Source: Streptomyces sp. SID8352 (GTDB taxonomy: Bacteria > Actinomycetota > Actinomycetes > Streptomycetales > Streptomycetaceae). Taken from it: a stretch of 64,000 nucleotides of DNA. Location: assembly GCF_009862265.1 (NCBI RefSeq), contig NZ_WWGX01000035.1, forward strand, positions 127,786-191,785, written 5' to 3'. Under the pieces are notes generated by a model. That model had not been told where the DNA came from, did not search any database, and was given only the letters and a program-made list of their open reading frames with translations. This document shows positions 41,612 through 50,824 of this stretch, piece after piece (the stretch's first letter is position 1; each line of letters opens with the position of its first letter). The position numbers were made by a program, and so were the translations under genes.

Positions 41612-43969
41612 ATGACACAGATTCCCCGAGCCGTCCCCCCGCCCGCGAACGCACCTGACCGGCCGGCCGACGGCACCGACGTCCTGCGCGACATCTCCCG
41701 GCGCGTGCTCTGGCTTTCGGCCGCCATCGTCGACGCGGCCAACCACGGACGCCCGAACCGGACCGGGATCAAAGCCGGCGGGCACCAGGCGTCCTCCGCG
41801 TCGATGGTCGACATCATGGTCGCCCTGTGGTTCCACCACCTGACCAGCCTGGACCGGGTCTCGGTCAAACCGCACGCGTCGCCCGTCCTGCACGCGATCA
41901 ACTACCTGCTGGGAGACCTGGACCCGAAGTACCTGACGACGCTGCGGGCGAAGGGGGGCCTCCAGTCCTACCCGTCGCGCACCAAGGACCCCGACACGGT
42001 CGACTTCTCCACCGGGTCGGTCGGCATCGGCGCGACGGCGGCGCTGTGGGCGGCCGTCGCGCACCGCTACCTCGCCTCCCGGTTCCCCGGCACACCCCCC
42101 GCCGGCCGCTTCGTGAGCCTGCTCGGCGACGCCGAACTCGACGAGGGCGCCATCTGGGAGGCGGTGGCGGACCCGCAGGTGACGGAACTCGGCGAGCTGC
42201 TGTGGGTCGTCGACCTGAACCGGCAGTCACTGGACCGGATCGTGCCCGACACACAGATCGAGCGCCTGCGGGGCATGTTCGCCGCCGCCGGCTGGCAGGT
42301 CGTCGTCCTGAAGTGGGGGCGCACCGTCGGCGAGCTGTTCACCCGCCCGGGCGGGGAGGAACTCCGCAGCCGCCTGGAGGGGATGCCGAACGAGGAGTAC
42401 CAGCGGATGCTCAGGGCCGACTCCTCCGAGACCGCCGACCGCATCCTCGCGGGGACGGACTCGGCGGAGCTGGAGGCGCTGCTGGCCTCACTGACCGAGG
42501 ACCGGCTCGCCGCCGCGGTGCGCGACCTCGGCGGGCACGACCTCGGGCTCCTGGTCGACACGTTCGACACGGTCGACGTGCACCGGCCCACCGTCGTCTT
42601 CGCCTACACCGTCAAGGGACGCGGCCTGCCGACCGAGGGCCACCCCGGCAACCACTCCGCGCTCCTGACCGGGGCGCAGATGCGGTCGCTGGCGCAGTCG
42701 TGCGGGGTCCGCCCGGAGGACCCGTGGCGTCCGTTCGAACCCGGCACGGCCGCCGCCGGACTGTGTTCGCGGCGCGGCGAGCTGCTCCGGCGCTCCCCGT
42801 ACGCGCCGTCGCCACCCCTTACGGTGCCGACGGCGCTCGGACACCCGCACCGCAAGCCCGCCTCGACCCAGGCCGCGCTCGGCCGGCTGCTGGCCGATCT
42901 GGTCCGGGACGCCCCGGAGACCGCCGCCCGGGTGGTGACGTGCAGCCCCGACGTCGCCTCCTCGACCAACCTCGGCGGCTGGATCAACAAGACCGGAGTG
43001 TGGTCGGCCACCGAACGGACCGACTGGTTCGCCGATGACACCGAGCGTGTGCTGCGGTGGTCGGAGGTCCGCGACGGGCAACACATCCAGCTCGGAATCG
43101 CCGAGGTCAACCTGGTGTCGCTCGCCGGTGAACTGGGCGCCACGTGGTCCCGGTGGGGCCAGCGGCTGATCCCCGTCGCCACCCTGTACGACCCGTTCGT
43201 CACCCGGGCCCTGGAACCCTGGAGCTACGGCATCTACGCCGGCGGCCAGTCGATCCTGGTCGGGACCCCGTCCGGAGTGACCCTGGCCCCCGAGGGCGGC
43301 GCCCACCAGTCCGTCACGACACCGTCGATCGGCCTGGAACAGCCCTCCTGCGTCTACTGGGAACCGGCGTTCGCCCAGGACCTGGAATGGTGTTTCCTGC
43401 ACGCGATGAACGGGATCGGTGTCCCCGGCGGCACGTCGGCCTACTTCCGGCTCTCGACGCGCCCCGTCGACCCCGCGCTCGCCCGGGTCCCGAACGACCC
43501 GGCGCTGAGGGAGCGGCGGCGCCTCCAGGCGGTCGCCGGGGGCTACCGCCTGCGCTCGCCGGACCCGGCGGACGAGCGGATCACCCTGGTCGGTGTCGGT
43601 GCGATGATGCCGGAGGTCGTCGCGGCCTCCGACGCCCTGGCGGACCTGGGCATCGGCGCCGGGGTCGTCTGCCTCACCAGCCCCGACCTGGTCTTCCGCT
43701 CGTTCCAGCGGCGCGGGACCCGCACGGCCGGCGGCGGGTCGGACATCATCGACGAGCTGTTCCCCCCGCTCCGCCCCACACCCCTGGTCACCGTCCTGGA
43801 CGGCCATCCGCACACCCTGTCCTACCTCGCCGGGGCACGCGGCGACCGCATCCGGTGCCTGGGGGTGACCGAGTTCGGACAGTCCTCGGACCTGGCCGAC
43901 GCGCACGAACTGCACGGCATCGGCACCGACGCGATCATCGACGCGGCACTGACCCTTCTCGGCCGGTAG
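41612..43969 (+). CDS. AceE-like pyruvate/2-oxoacid dehydrogenase E1 (transketolase superfamily)
   Basis: 785 residues from the ATG at 41612 (gggaggcag ribosome site), about 100 shorter than typical AceE. The order is that of homodimeric E1: an N-terminal ThDP-binding half with GDAELDEG and VVDLNRQSLDR as the metal/ThDP motif, a middle domain with ASSTNLGGWINKTGVW and IQLGIAEVNLVSLAGELG (the activating glutamate), and a transketolase C-domain. The usual E2 and E3 genes are absent, so it either uses the housekeeping E2 or acts alone as a decarboxylase or ligase making an aldehyde or acyloin. An aldehyde dehydrogenase lies downstream. Function in the pathway unsure. Confidence 0.85.
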   Translation: MTQIPRAVPPPANAPDRPADGTDVLRDISRRVLWLSAAIVDAANHGRPNRTGIKAGGHQASSASMVDIMVALWFHHLTSLDRVSVKPHASPVLHAINYLLGDLDPKYLTTLRAKGGLQSYPSRTKDPDTVDFSTGSVGIGATAALWAAVAHRYLASRFPGTPPAGRFVSLLGDAELDEGAIWEAVADPQVTELGELLWVVDLNRQSLDRIVPDTQIERLRGMFAAAGWQVVVLKWGRTVGELFTRPGGEELRSRLEGMPNEEYQRMLRADSSETADRILAGTDSAELEALLASLTEDRLAAAVRDLGGHDLGLLVDTFDTVDVHRPTVVFAYTVKGRGLPTEGHPGNHSALLTGAQMRSLAQSCGVRPEDPWRPFEPGTAAAGLCSRRGELLRRSPYAPSPPLTVPTALGHPHRKPASTQAALGRLLADLVRDAPETAARVVTCSPDVASSTNLGGWINKTGVWSATERTDWFADDTERVLRWSEVRDGQHIQLGIAEVNLVSLAGELGATWSRWGQRLIPVATLYDPFVTRALEPWSYGIYAGGQSILVGTPSGVTLAPEGGAHQSVTTPSIGLEQPSCVYWEPAFAQDLEWCFLHAMNGIGVPGGTSAYFRLSTRPVDPALARVPNDPALRERRRLQAVAGGYRLRSPDPADERITLVGVGAMMPEVVAASDALADLGIGAGVVCLTSPDLVFRSFQRRGTRTAGGGSDIIDELFPPLRPTPLVTVLDGHPHTLSYLAGARGDRIRCLGVTEFGQSSDLADAHELHGIGTDAIIDAALTLLGR

Positions 43970-44344
43970 CACCGCACCGGTCCAAAGGACCCACGACGCC
44001 GGTGCCACCGAACGGGGGACGGACCCGCGCGGGCAGCGGTGCCCGACGGACGGGAGGCCGTCGCAGCCGTGCCGACCCGGCGCGGCCGGGTGGGGCCGGG
44101 CCCGGCAGGGGGCGTGCCCCGGCCCTGCTCCGGGCGTGCTCCGGCCCTGCTCCTGCCCTGCTTCGGGCGGCGGGAACGCCGCACCCCCGGCCCCATGTGA
44201 CCCACGACCTTGATGTTTGTCCTGTTTTCGCCAGAATCAGCAGGGAACGGATAGCCGCTCACCGCGGGCGGCTGCGCCGGCCGTCACCGCACGTCTACGC
44301 TGGCGGCACTCATCACGGAGCTGATGTGCCCCGAAGGGGGTGCC
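43970..44344 (+). promoter_or_regulatory. 375-bp upstream region of the AraC gene
   Basis: No gene is seen. The left part has imperfect ctgctccgg/ctgcttcgg repeats (about 44124-44170). A possible promoter is ttgatg at about 44211 with cagaat about 16 bp further. gaaggggg lies directly before the AraC start codon. Confidence 0.35.
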
Positions 44345-45313
44345 ATGGAATACCTGGCCTCTGCCTCGGTGATCAGGACGCAGAGCCTGGAGGAGGCCCG
44401 CGAGGCGGTCACCAGGATCTACCTGCCGCATGATCTGATCGGCCCCCGGGACGCGATGGACATGCGCCTGAACGCCCTCACGGACCGGTACATGACCCTG
44501 GGGTACCTGACCTACCAGGCCGAAGCCGAACTCACCATGCCGGCGACCGAGGACTGCTACCACGTCAACCTCACCATCGTCGGCGAGACGAAGGCATCCC
44601 GCAGCGACGGCGGCCGCGAGGCCACCGCGGCCGGCCGGCGCGGGGTGGTGCTCTCCCCGGTCCAGACGAACCGGGTGTCCTGGACCCCCGAGGCGGAGCA
44701 GCTCATCCTGAAGATCCCGCGGACCAGCCTCGAGGCACACCTCTCCGACCTGATCGGCAGACCGGTCACCGGGATCATCGACTTCGACTTCGGCCTCGAC
44801 CTGACCACCGGTTCCGGCCGCGCGCTGCTCCGGGCGGTCCAGTTCCTCGCTGCCGAACTCGACAAGCCCGCCGGTCTGGCCGAGATGCCGCTCGCACGTG
44901 AACAGCTCGAGGCCTATGTCCTCACCTCGCTGCTGCACGCGGGCCGGCACCGGTTCAGCGACGCGCTCGCCGGGAGCGAGGACCTGCGCCGTCTCGGCCG
45001 GCTGACCTCCGTGGTCTCCTACATCGAGGCGCACGCGGAAGGCGAGATCACCCCGGAGATCCTCGCGCGTGTCGGCTGCGTGAGCGTCCGCACCCTGCAC
45101 GCCGCGTTCCAGGAGCAGCTCGGGGAGTCGCCCATGGCGTACGTACGCCGCATCCGGCTGAGCAGGGTGCGGGCCGAACTGCTGCGCAGCGACCCGCAGA
45201 AGACCCGGGTCGCGGACGTGGCCATGCGGTGGGGGTTCTTCCACCAGTCGCGGTTCGCCCAGCAGTACCGGGACCAGTTCAACGAACTGCCCTCCGTCAC
45301 GCTCCAGCGCTGA
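44345..45313 (+). CDS. AraC-family transcriptional regulator
   Basis: 322 residues from the ATG at 44345, which has gaaggggg eight bases upstream. The N-terminal AraC-binding-like cupin region (about 5-205) is followed by a double helix-turn-helix (about 225-322). The latter contains ARVGCVSVRTLHAAFQEQLGESPMAYVRRIRLSRVR and VADVAMRWGFFHQSRFAQQYR, typical of HTH_18. It sits in the middle of the monooxygenase cluster, codirectional with both sides, and is the likely activator. The effector is unknown; similar proteins respond to aromatic or branched acids. Confidence 0.88.
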   Translation: MEYLASASVIRTQSLEEAREAVTRIYLPHDLIGPRDAMDMRLNALTDRYMTLGYLTYQAEAELTMPATEDCYHVNLTIVGETKASRSDGGREATAAGRRGVVLSPVQTNRVSWTPEAEQLILKIPRTSLEAHLSDLIGRPVTGIIDFDFGLDLTTGSGRALLRAVQFLAAELDKPAGLAEMPLAREQLEAYVLTSLLHAGRHRFSDALAGSEDLRRLGRLTSVVSYIEAHAEGEITPEILARVGCVSVRTLHAAFQEQLGESPMAYVRRIRLSRVRAELLRSDPQKTRVADVAMRWGFFHQSRFAQQYRDQFNELPSVTLQR

Positions 45314-45517
45314 CCCGCCGCACCCCGCGCGCCCGGCCGCCGGCCGGGCGCGCTCCACCCGTGCCCGCGCACCGGGGACGCGGGCCGCGCATCCGCCGAC
45401 TCTGCGCTCAACGGCCCTTACGCGTCCGCGAAGGGATAGGAGTCCGGCACCGCTCTTCCTAGCGTTCGGTGTGAAGTCCGCGACACCCCCGACTCCCCTC
45501 CGAGGAGACCGAACGAC

Positions 45518-47005
45518 ATGGCTTCCCCCTCCTCCCCGCCCGAGACGTTCAAGCTCTTCATCAATGGCGAGAGCGTCGACGCCGTCTCCGGAAAGACCTT
45601 CGAATCACTCAACCCCTACACCGGGCAGCCGTGGGCGACCGTCGCCGACGGCGGCCCGGAGGACATCGACATCGCCGTCCGGGCCGCACGGGCCGCGTTC
45701 GAGGGCGAGTGGGGCGCCAAGAGCGGTTTCGAACGCGCCGCCGTCATGCGCGACATCGCCGACGCCATCGGCGCGAACGCCGAACGGCTCGCGCTGCTGG
45801 AGGTACGCGACTCCGGCAAGCTCATGCGCGAGATGACCGGCCAGCTCAGGGGACTCGGCACCTGGTACACCTACTACGCCGGGCTCGCGGACAAGCTGGA
45901 GGGCAAGACCGTCCCGGCCCTGGACCCGCGGACCTACTTCGGCTACACGGTCCGCCAGCCCGTGGGGGTGGTCGGCGCCATCACACCGTGGAACAGCCCC
46001 CTGCTGCTTCTGACGTTCAAGCTCGCTCCCCTCCTGGCGGCCGGATGCACCTGTGTGGTGAAGCCGTCCGAGCACTCGCCCGCCTCGACGGTCGCGTTCG
46101 CCGAGATCCTCACCCGGGCCGGCCTGCCCGCCGGCGTCCTGAACGTCGTCACCGGCTGGGACCGGTCCACCGGCGAGGCCCTCGCGGCCCACCGGGGCGT
46201 CGACAAGGTCGCGTTCACCGGCTCGACCGCGACCGGTGCGAAGGTGGCGCAGGCCGCGGTGGCGAACATCAACAAGGTGACCCTGGAACTCGGCGGGAAG
46301 TCACCGCAGATCGTCTTCCCCGACGCCGACCTGGACGCCGCGGCCGGCGGCGTCGTCGCCGGCGTGTTCGCCGCGACCGGGCAGACGTGCATGGCCGGGT
46401 CCCGGCTCATCGTGCACGAGTCGGTCAAGGACGACCTGATCGCCCGGGTCGTCGAGCGGGCCAACGCCATCAAGCAGGGCGACCCCACGGAGGCCGCGAC
46501 CGAGATGGGACCGGTGGCCAACCGCCCTCAGTACGAGAAGGTCCTCGGCTTCCTGGAGGGCGCGAGGGCCGAGGGGGCGACCATCGCCTGCGGCGGCGGA
46601 CCCAACGCCGACCTCGGCGGCCTGTTCGTCCGGCCGACCGTGGTCCTCGCCGACCCCGGCAACACGATCGTGCGCGAGGAGGTGTTCGGCCCGGTCCTGG
46701 CCGCCTACACCTTCACCGACGAGGACGAGGCCGTCGCCCTGGCCAACGACACGCCCTACGGACTGGCCGGTGCCGTGTGGACCAAGGACGTCCACCGGGC
46801 CCACCGGGTGGCCGCCGCCGTCCGCGCCGGCACGGTCTGGATCAACGCCTACCGGGTCGTCACCCCGAACATGCCCTTCGGCGGCTTCGGACTCTCCGGC
46901 ATCGGCCGGGAGAACGGGACCGACGCGGTCAACGAGTACCTGGAGAACAAGTCCGTCCTGGTCGAGCTGACCGGCGGGTCCCGCGACCCGTTCAAGATGG
47001 GCTGA
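45518..47005 (+). CDS. NAD(P)-dependent aldehyde dehydrogenase
   Basis: 495 residues, standard length. The general base glutamate is in TLELGGKSPQIVF and the catalytic cysteine in TGQTCMAGSR (about residue 295). The cofactor loop is FTGSTATGAKV. A ribosome site (gaggaga) precedes the ATG. It oxidises an aldehyde to the acid, probably the product of the luciferase-like monooxygenase downstream or of the AceE-like E1 upstream. A second aldehyde dehydrogenase in this window (54254) belongs to another operon. Confidence 0.92.
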   Translation: MASPSSPPETFKLFINGESVDAVSGKTFESLNPYTGQPWATVADGGPEDIDIAVRAARAAFEGEWGAKSGFERAAVMRDIADAIGANAERLALLEVRDSGKLMREMTGQLRGLGTWYTYYAGLADKLEGKTVPALDPRTYFGYTVRQPVGVVGAITPWNSPLLLLTFKLAPLLAAGCTCVVKPSEHSPASTVAFAEILTRAGLPAGVLNVVTGWDRSTGEALAAHRGVDKVAFTGSTATGAKVAQAAVANINKVTLELGGKSPQIVFPDADLDAAAGGVVAGVFAATGQTCMAGSRLIVHESVKDDLIARVVERANAIKQGDPTEAATEMGPVANRPQYEKVLGFLEGARAEGATIACGGGPNADLGGLFVRPTVVLADPGNTIVREEVFGPVLAAYTFTDEDEAVALANDTPYGLAGAVWTKDVHRAHRVAAAVRAGTVWINAYRVVTPNMPFGGFGLSGIGRENGTDAVNEYLENKSVLVELTGGSRDPFKMG

Positions 47006-47125
47006 TCCCCCCTTCCCTTCCCCCCTCCACCCGCGCGCCCGTCGCCGCGGGCCGCGACCGTACCCACCCCCGCCCGGGCACGACGTCCCGCGCGCGGGGC
47101 GAACCGGAGAACCAAGGAGAACGAC

Positions 47126-48301
47126 ATGACGCTCAGCGCGAACGAGAGGCTCGGACTCGCCGCCACCGATCCGCGTCCCGACAGCGAGACCCGGCCGGCC
47201 CGGGACCGCCGGGAGACCAACCCGCTGCTCAACGACCAGCCGATGAAGCTCGGCCTGTTCGGCACCAACTGCTCCTACGGCCTGATCATGTCCCACGCGC
47301 CCTCGTCGTACGAGATCACCTGGGAGCACACGAAGTCCATCGCCCAGCAGGCCGACCGGATGGGCCTGGAGGTCATGGTCCCCGTCGCGCGGTGGAAGGG
47401 CTTCGGCGGCTCGACGAACTTCAACGGCAACTGCTTCGAGACCTACACCTGGGCCGCCGGGCTCGCCGAGGCCACCGAGAACATCGCGATCGCGGCGACC
47501 TCGCACCTGCCGACCGTGCACCCCATCGTGGCGGCCAAGGCCGCGACCACGATCGACCGGATCTCCGGCGGACGGTTCGCCCTGAACCTGGTCATGGGCT
47601 GGGTCCCGCCGGAGATGGAGATGTTCGGCGGCGAGCAGCGCCAGCACGACGAGCGGTACGCGTTCGGGCAGGAGTGGATCGACTACGCGCTGCGCCTGTG
47701 GTCCGAGGAGGGCAGCTTCGACGTCGACGGCACGTACTTCCAGGGCCGCGACGTGGAGTCCTACCCGAAGCCGCACCAGGGCCCGAACCCCGTGCTGCTG
47801 AACGCGGGCAACTCGCCCGCGGGCATCGACTACTCGGCCCGCAACGTCGACATCAACTTCGCCAGCCTCGACACGCTGGAGAACATCAGGGCCTACACCG
47901 GGACCGTCCGCGGCAAGGCGCGCGACGAGTACCAGCGCGCCATCGACGTGATGACCTACGGACTGGTGGTCGTCCGGGACACCGAGAAGGAGGCGAAGGC
48001 GGCCTTCCAGCAGGTCGTCGACGAGGGCGACTGGGGAGCCGCGGGCAACGTCATCAAGATCGCGCTCTCCGGGGCGAGCCAGTCCTTCGACCACGCCAGG
48101 GAGATGTCGGAGCGCTTCATCGCCGGCTGGGGCGGCTATCCGCTGGTCGGCACCCCCGAACAGGTCGTCCAGGGCATGAAGGAGCTCAACGAGGCCGGCA
48201 TGGGCGGCATGATCATGGGTCTGATCGACCCCGACCAGGAACTCCCGATGTTCCGGGACGAGGTCATGCCCCTCATGATCGAGGCGGGCATCCGCCACTG
48301 A
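47126..48301 (+). CDS. LLM-class flavin-dependent monooxygenase (bacterial luciferase fold)
   Basis: 391 residues from an ATG with a clear aaggag site. A 39-residue polar N-terminal extension precedes the core, which begins MKLGLFGTNCSYGLIMS. The luciferase-like barrel shows TSHLPTVHPIVAAKAATTID and RFALNLVMGWVPPEMEMFG, which are close to SsuD, RutA and DMS-monooxygenase-type enzymes. It uses reduced FMN and oxygen to cleave or hydroxylate a small substrate (sulfonate, thioether, pyrimidine or ketone). The two flavin reductases at 37.9-39.0 kb should feed it. It ends at a strong hairpin. Confidence 0.9.
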   Translation: MTLSANERLGLAATDPRPDSETRPARDRRETNPLLNDQPMKLGLFGTNCSYGLIMSHAPSSYEITWEHTKSIAQQADRMGLEVMVPVARWKGFGGSTNFNGNCFETYTWAAGLAEATENIAIAATSHLPTVHPIVAAKAATTIDRISGGRFALNLVMGWVPPEMEMFGGEQRQHDERYAFGQEWIDYALRLWSEEGSFDVDGTYFQGRDVESYPKPHQGPNPVLLNAGNSPAGIDYSARNVDINFASLDTLENIRAYTGTVRGKARDEYQRAIDVMTYGLVVVRDTEKEAKAAFQQVVDEGDWGAAGNVIKIALSGASQSFDHAREMSERFIAGWGGYPLVGTPEQVVQGMKELNEAGMGGMIMGLIDPDQELPMFRDEVMPLMIEAGIRH

Positions 48302-48302
48302 G

Positions 48303-48365
48303 CGCCGCACCGCCCTCCCCGGCGGACCGGCGGACCGGCGGACCGGCGGGGAGGGCGGTGCGGCG
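48303..48365 (+). terminator. 18-bp-stem hairpin after the monooxygenase gene
   Basis: Bases 48303-48320 pair perfectly with 48348-48365. The 27-nt loop is a run of ggcggacc units. It starts two bases after the stop codon and ends the region 4 transcript. Confidence 0.75.
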
Positions 48366-49924
48366 GCCGGTGCGCGCCGCGGGGCGCAGGGGCCGTCCCG
48401 GAGGTGTCCGGGCGCTCCGCGCCGCGGCGGGGCGCCCGCGGGCTGCCGCCGCGCGCCTGCCGGGGCCCGCAGGACGGCCGCGGTGGGCGTCCTCGACGGG
48501 GCCCGGGCCGGTGGGCCGGGCGGTGGCCCGGGGTCGCGGCGGCCCGGGAGCACTCACGGCCTCCGCCGCGGCGGCCCCGGCCGAGGGCGAGACGGAGCCC
48601 GGCTTCCCGGGCTCCCTGGGCTCCCCGGGCTCCCCGGGGTGAGCGGCCGGGGGCGTGCCCCTCCGCTCCGTCCTGGCCGAGTGCCGCCCGTCTCCCGGCC
48701 CGTGGCGTGCCGGTGGGCCCGTACGACTGTGGAGTCGACCGGCCCACTGGCTGATGTTCCCAACCGTTCCTTCTCCGCCCGGATCACCCGAACCGTGCGG
48801 GAGCGTGCGTCCAGCGGTCCCTGCGGGAACGGGTGCGAGACCCTGTCCAGGACCGTTCCCCCCGTTCACGCGGGCGAGGAGACGGCCTGGCGGACGGGCG
48901 AAGCCTCCGGCGGACGTGCTCCCGGTCAGGGCACCCGTTCCGCCGGAGGCTTCACGTGCCTGACCGCCCGGCGCGCGGTCCGCGAGCAGGCCGGCGACCG
49001 CTGTGGTGCGGGTGTGTGCGACGCCCACGGCGATGCCGGAGCCGGCCGCGACCCGGGCACGGGTGTCGCACCGACGTGGGCACACCGGGCCGACCGGGCA
49101 CGCTGATGGGGCCGAAGCCTGCAGCGGCGGCCAATCCCGCGGATGGCGATGAGCGCGGTGCCCCCGCTCGACCGGGGCGCGGGGAAGGCCGGGCGTTGGC
49201 GGGGAAGGAAACCAACGACGCCCCTTCGCCGGTGCGATGAGACGTCGGAACACCCCCCCGCGACGGCACGGGAGCCGCCCCGTGTGTTGCGGAGACCGGC
49301 CCCGTCACCCGCGCGGTGGCCGTTCCCAAGGGCTCACCCCCGTTGTCACCGCATGCTCCTCGGACGGCGGCACGCTCCGTCCCCACCGGGTGCGACGGGC
49401 CGTCCGAATGATGGATCGGCTCACCGTCGCAGTCATCCCGATTGTGGATGTGCGCCCGTATCCGAAACCGCAGATTCACCGGCTCGGACCGGCGGCCGGT
49501 TCGGTGTGCGGCCTTCCCGGTCCTGTCGGCCGGGTACAGGGGTGTGTGCGATCTGCGCGGCGATGAGGAGCTGACTCCGGTCCCGCCGGAACAGCGGACC
49601 GAACGACTCGAGGGCACGCCCCCTGACCAGCAGCAACAGCAGGCCGGAGGAGAGGTCGAGAAGCTCGTACTCGTGTGGAATTCACTCTGCGCGCCGCGAT
49701 GTGAACGAGTGCCGAACGCCTTGTGCGAACCGACGACGGGTACTGCCCGAAGATCTTCCGGGGGCTTGCCCGCACCGGTTCCCGGCGGAGCGGGACGGGC
49801 GGTAAAACGCCGTCACCCTCCAGGAAACATGTATTGACTGCCAGGAACCCTTGGTTGATGCTCCGTCTACGCCAACCGGCGCGGTCCTTTAAGCAGCAGG
49901 GCCGCAGACCTCTCAGGAGGATGA
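48366..49924. other. 1.56-kb stretch without a supported gene
   Basis: The first half is very GC-rich; the second half (from about 49380) is less so and includes the promoter of the region 5 operon. Open frames exist on both strands but give Arg/Pro/Gly-rich products without domains. A perfect 15-bp inverted repeat at 48900-48953 is the one clear structure. Just before the first gene of the next operon, ccaggaa occurs twice (49819 and 49840) around an AT-richer attgactg patch, a possible promoter or operator. Confidence 0.55.
48900..48953. repeat. 15-bp inverted repeat in the gene-free stretch
   Basis: gaagcctccggcgga (48900-48914) and its exact complement tccgccggaggcttc (48939-48953) flank a 24-nt loop. 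It could be an orphan terminator or an operator; no gene ends next to it. Confidence 0.7.
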
Positions 49925-50824
49925 ATGGTGCGCACCGTAAAGGCAGTCATCGGGATCTCGGTGATCAGTGTCCTGTGTGCCACGGCAGCATGTTCAGGCA
50001 ACTCGGGTGACAAAGCTCCTGCGTCGGCCGGTAAAGCTGACGAGCGGCTTGGCAGCAGCGTGCGGAAGACCGGCGTCATCCGCCACGGGCTCCAGCCCGG
50101 ATTCCCGCCCTTCGAGCAGGAGGTCGACGGAAAGATCGAAGGATTCGACGTCGAACTCATGAAAGCACTCGCGGGCCCGCTCGGTGTCAGGACCGAGATT
50201 GTGGCCATCGACAGTTTCGCCGGACTCATACCTGCCCTGTCCGCCCGCCGTGTCGACGTCATCGTCTCCGGAATGACCGACACCGCCGAGCGCCGTGAGC
50301 AGGTCACCTTCGTGAACTACTTCAATAACCGGGGCGCCATCATGGTTCCCTCGGGGAACCCGAAAGAGATCAACGAGGCGACGGATCTCTGCGGCCTCGA
50401 CCTGGCCATCGAGGCCGGCTGGATCGGTGAGGAGCGGATGCGGAAGCAGAGCCAGGAATGCAAGAAGGCGGGCAAGTCCGAGATCAACATCGGGACCTAC
50501 CCCTCCGCCCCCGAGGCCGTCCTGGCGCTGCGGAGCAAGCAGGTCGACGCCTACACCCTCGGGTACGCCGCCGCGCAGAGCTACGTGACCCCCGAGAAGG
50601 GGAAACAGGTGCACGTCGAGATCGCGGGCCAGCTGCCGGACGAGTTCGGCCGGGGTCAGTACTCGATCGGCCTGGCGAAGGGTGACCTCGAATCGGCGCG
50701 GGCGTTCCGTGACGCCCTGGACAAGCTGATCGAAGAGGGAACCTACCAGAAGCTCCTGGAGAAGTACGGGCTCACCGAAGGCGCGGTCGAGAAGGCGACC
50801 ATCAACGGCGGCGAAATTGAATAG
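49925..50824 (+). CDS. Solute-binding lipoprotein of amino-acid ABC transporter (family 3)
   Basis: 299 residues from an ATG behind a strong caggagg site. A signal peptide ends in the lipobox CATAACSGN (Cys23). The mature SBP_bac_3 domain has LQPGFPPFEQEVDGKIEGFD and VDVIVSGMTDTAERREQV, typical of polar amino acid binders. It is first in a ten-gene plus-strand operon whose enzymes look like a breakdown pathway, so the imported compound is probably that pathway's substrate. The permease start overlaps its end. Confidence 0.92.
   Translation: MVRTVKAVIGISVISVLCATAACSGNSGDKAPASAGKADERLGSSVRKTGVIRHGLQPGFPPFEQEVDGKIEGFDVELMKALAGPLGVRTEIVAIDSFAGLIPALSARRVDVIVSGMTDTAERREQVTFVNYFNNRGAIMVPSGNPKEINEATDLCGLDLAIEAGWIGEERMRKQSQECKKAGKSEINIGTYPSAPEAVLALRSKQVDAYTLGYAAAQSYVTPEKGKQVHVEIAGQLPDEFGRGQYSIGLAKGDLESARAFRDALDKLIEEGTYQKLLEKYGLTEGAVEKATINGGEIE

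Noticed and set aside
48273..49617. Several open frames in the gene-free stretch, including a 326-residue minus-strand frame
   Set aside because: Composition is that of chance GC-rich frames, with no domain, signal peptide or ribosome site.
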